From the NCBI GenBank assembly GCA_027575765.1, contig JANBPT010000670.1, forward strand, positions 1 through 26,611: a DNA stretch of 26,611 nt. Direction: 5' to 3'. Positions 26,523 to 26,611 of this stretch are shown piece by piece. Source of the DNA: Tieghemiomyces parasiticus (lineage: Eukaryota > Kickxellomycota > Dimargaritomycetes > Dimargaritales > Dimargaritaceae). The notes beneath the pieces are model-generated. The model was not told the origin of the DNA. It worked only from the letters and a program-made list of their open reading frames with translations, and made no database searches. Within the stretch, counting starts at the first letter, position 1. Every line of letters begins with the position of its first letter. The position numbers and the translations under genes are program-made.

Positions 26523-26611
26523 CTACGTCTCCGTGTCGCGCAGTTCCCATATCGCAACGCGATCGGTCAGTGACCGGACGGCCGCCGCGTCCACCGGCGG
26601 TGTGGGTCCGG
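26523..26611 (-). CDS. C-terminal end of an unidentified protein (enters from right edge)
   Basis: Reading leftwards from the right edge, the third frame gives 28 residues, ending AAAVRSLTDRVAIWELRDTET, before a TAG at 26525-26523. Codons are G/C-ending as in the other genes, and the segment is charged and probably helical. It is too short to assign. A second frame is also open across this interval but has poorer codon use. This would be the 3' end of a gene lying mostly beyond the window. Confidence 0.4.
   Translation of the reverse strand, partial: GPTPPVDAAAVRSLTDRVAIWELRDTET

Overview
The window reads as a compact, GC-rich nuclear segment of a fungus. Three things point there: a Zn2Cys6 plus PAS regulator of the Ert1/AcuK family (the Zn2Cys6 cluster is essentially fungal), a Yak1-type DYRK kinase, and short introns (about 90-210 nt) with GTAAGT-like donors and CTAAC/TACTAAC-like branch sites. 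Centrin, NudE, a UBL3-type prenylated ubiquitin fold, a SMIM8-like protein and a YccF-family membrane protein together suit an early-diverging (for example zoopagomycete-like) fungus better than an ascomycete yeast. That placement is inference. I see no transposon, rRNA, tRNA, CRISPR array or virus-like gene.

Layout. 1-275 (-): 5' end of a NudE coiled-coil dynein regulator, running off the left edge. 1202-2175 (+): four-exon longin R-SNARE (VAMP7 type). 2429-3184 (-): kappa-GST/HCCA-isomerase thioredoxin-fold enzyme. 3830-4383 (-): three-exon MIC10. 4890-5524 (+): divergent centrin. MIC10 and centrin share a promoter region that carries three tandem copies of a 13-bp element and a G-quadruplex motif. 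6141-6842 (+): three-exon UBL3/MUB with a CaaX box. 7185-8414 (-): argininosuccinate synthase. 9365-10396 (-): tandem SCP2 protein ending in AKL. 10992-11412 (+): SMIM8-like mitochondrial microprotein. 11585-12139 (+): GNAT acetyltransferase. 12479-13122 (-): a three-exon glutaredoxin-like protein whose exons are all too short to stand out as open frames. 14024-15154 (+): PRPP synthetase with an insertion. 15555-16407 (-): nicotinamide riboside kinase. 17236-18534 (+): S-adenosylhomocysteine hydrolase. 19257-19673 (+): YccF-family membrane protein. 20879-23423 (-): Yak1 kinase. 24312-25748 (+): Ert1-like activator. 26523-26611 (-): C-terminal tip of a further gene.

The genes are mostly housekeeping and do not form one pathway cluster. 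Loose themes are mitochondria (MIC10, SMIM8-like), nucleotide/one-carbon/arginine metabolism (PRS, NRK, SAH1, ASS) and nutrient-responsive control (Yak1, Ert1). Many neighbours are divergently paired and share 0.5-0.9 kb intergenic regions. The least expected items are the hidden spliced glutaredoxin-like gene, the triple 13-bp repeat between MIC10 and centrin, the YccF-family gene, and the peroxisome-tagged double SCP2 protein.
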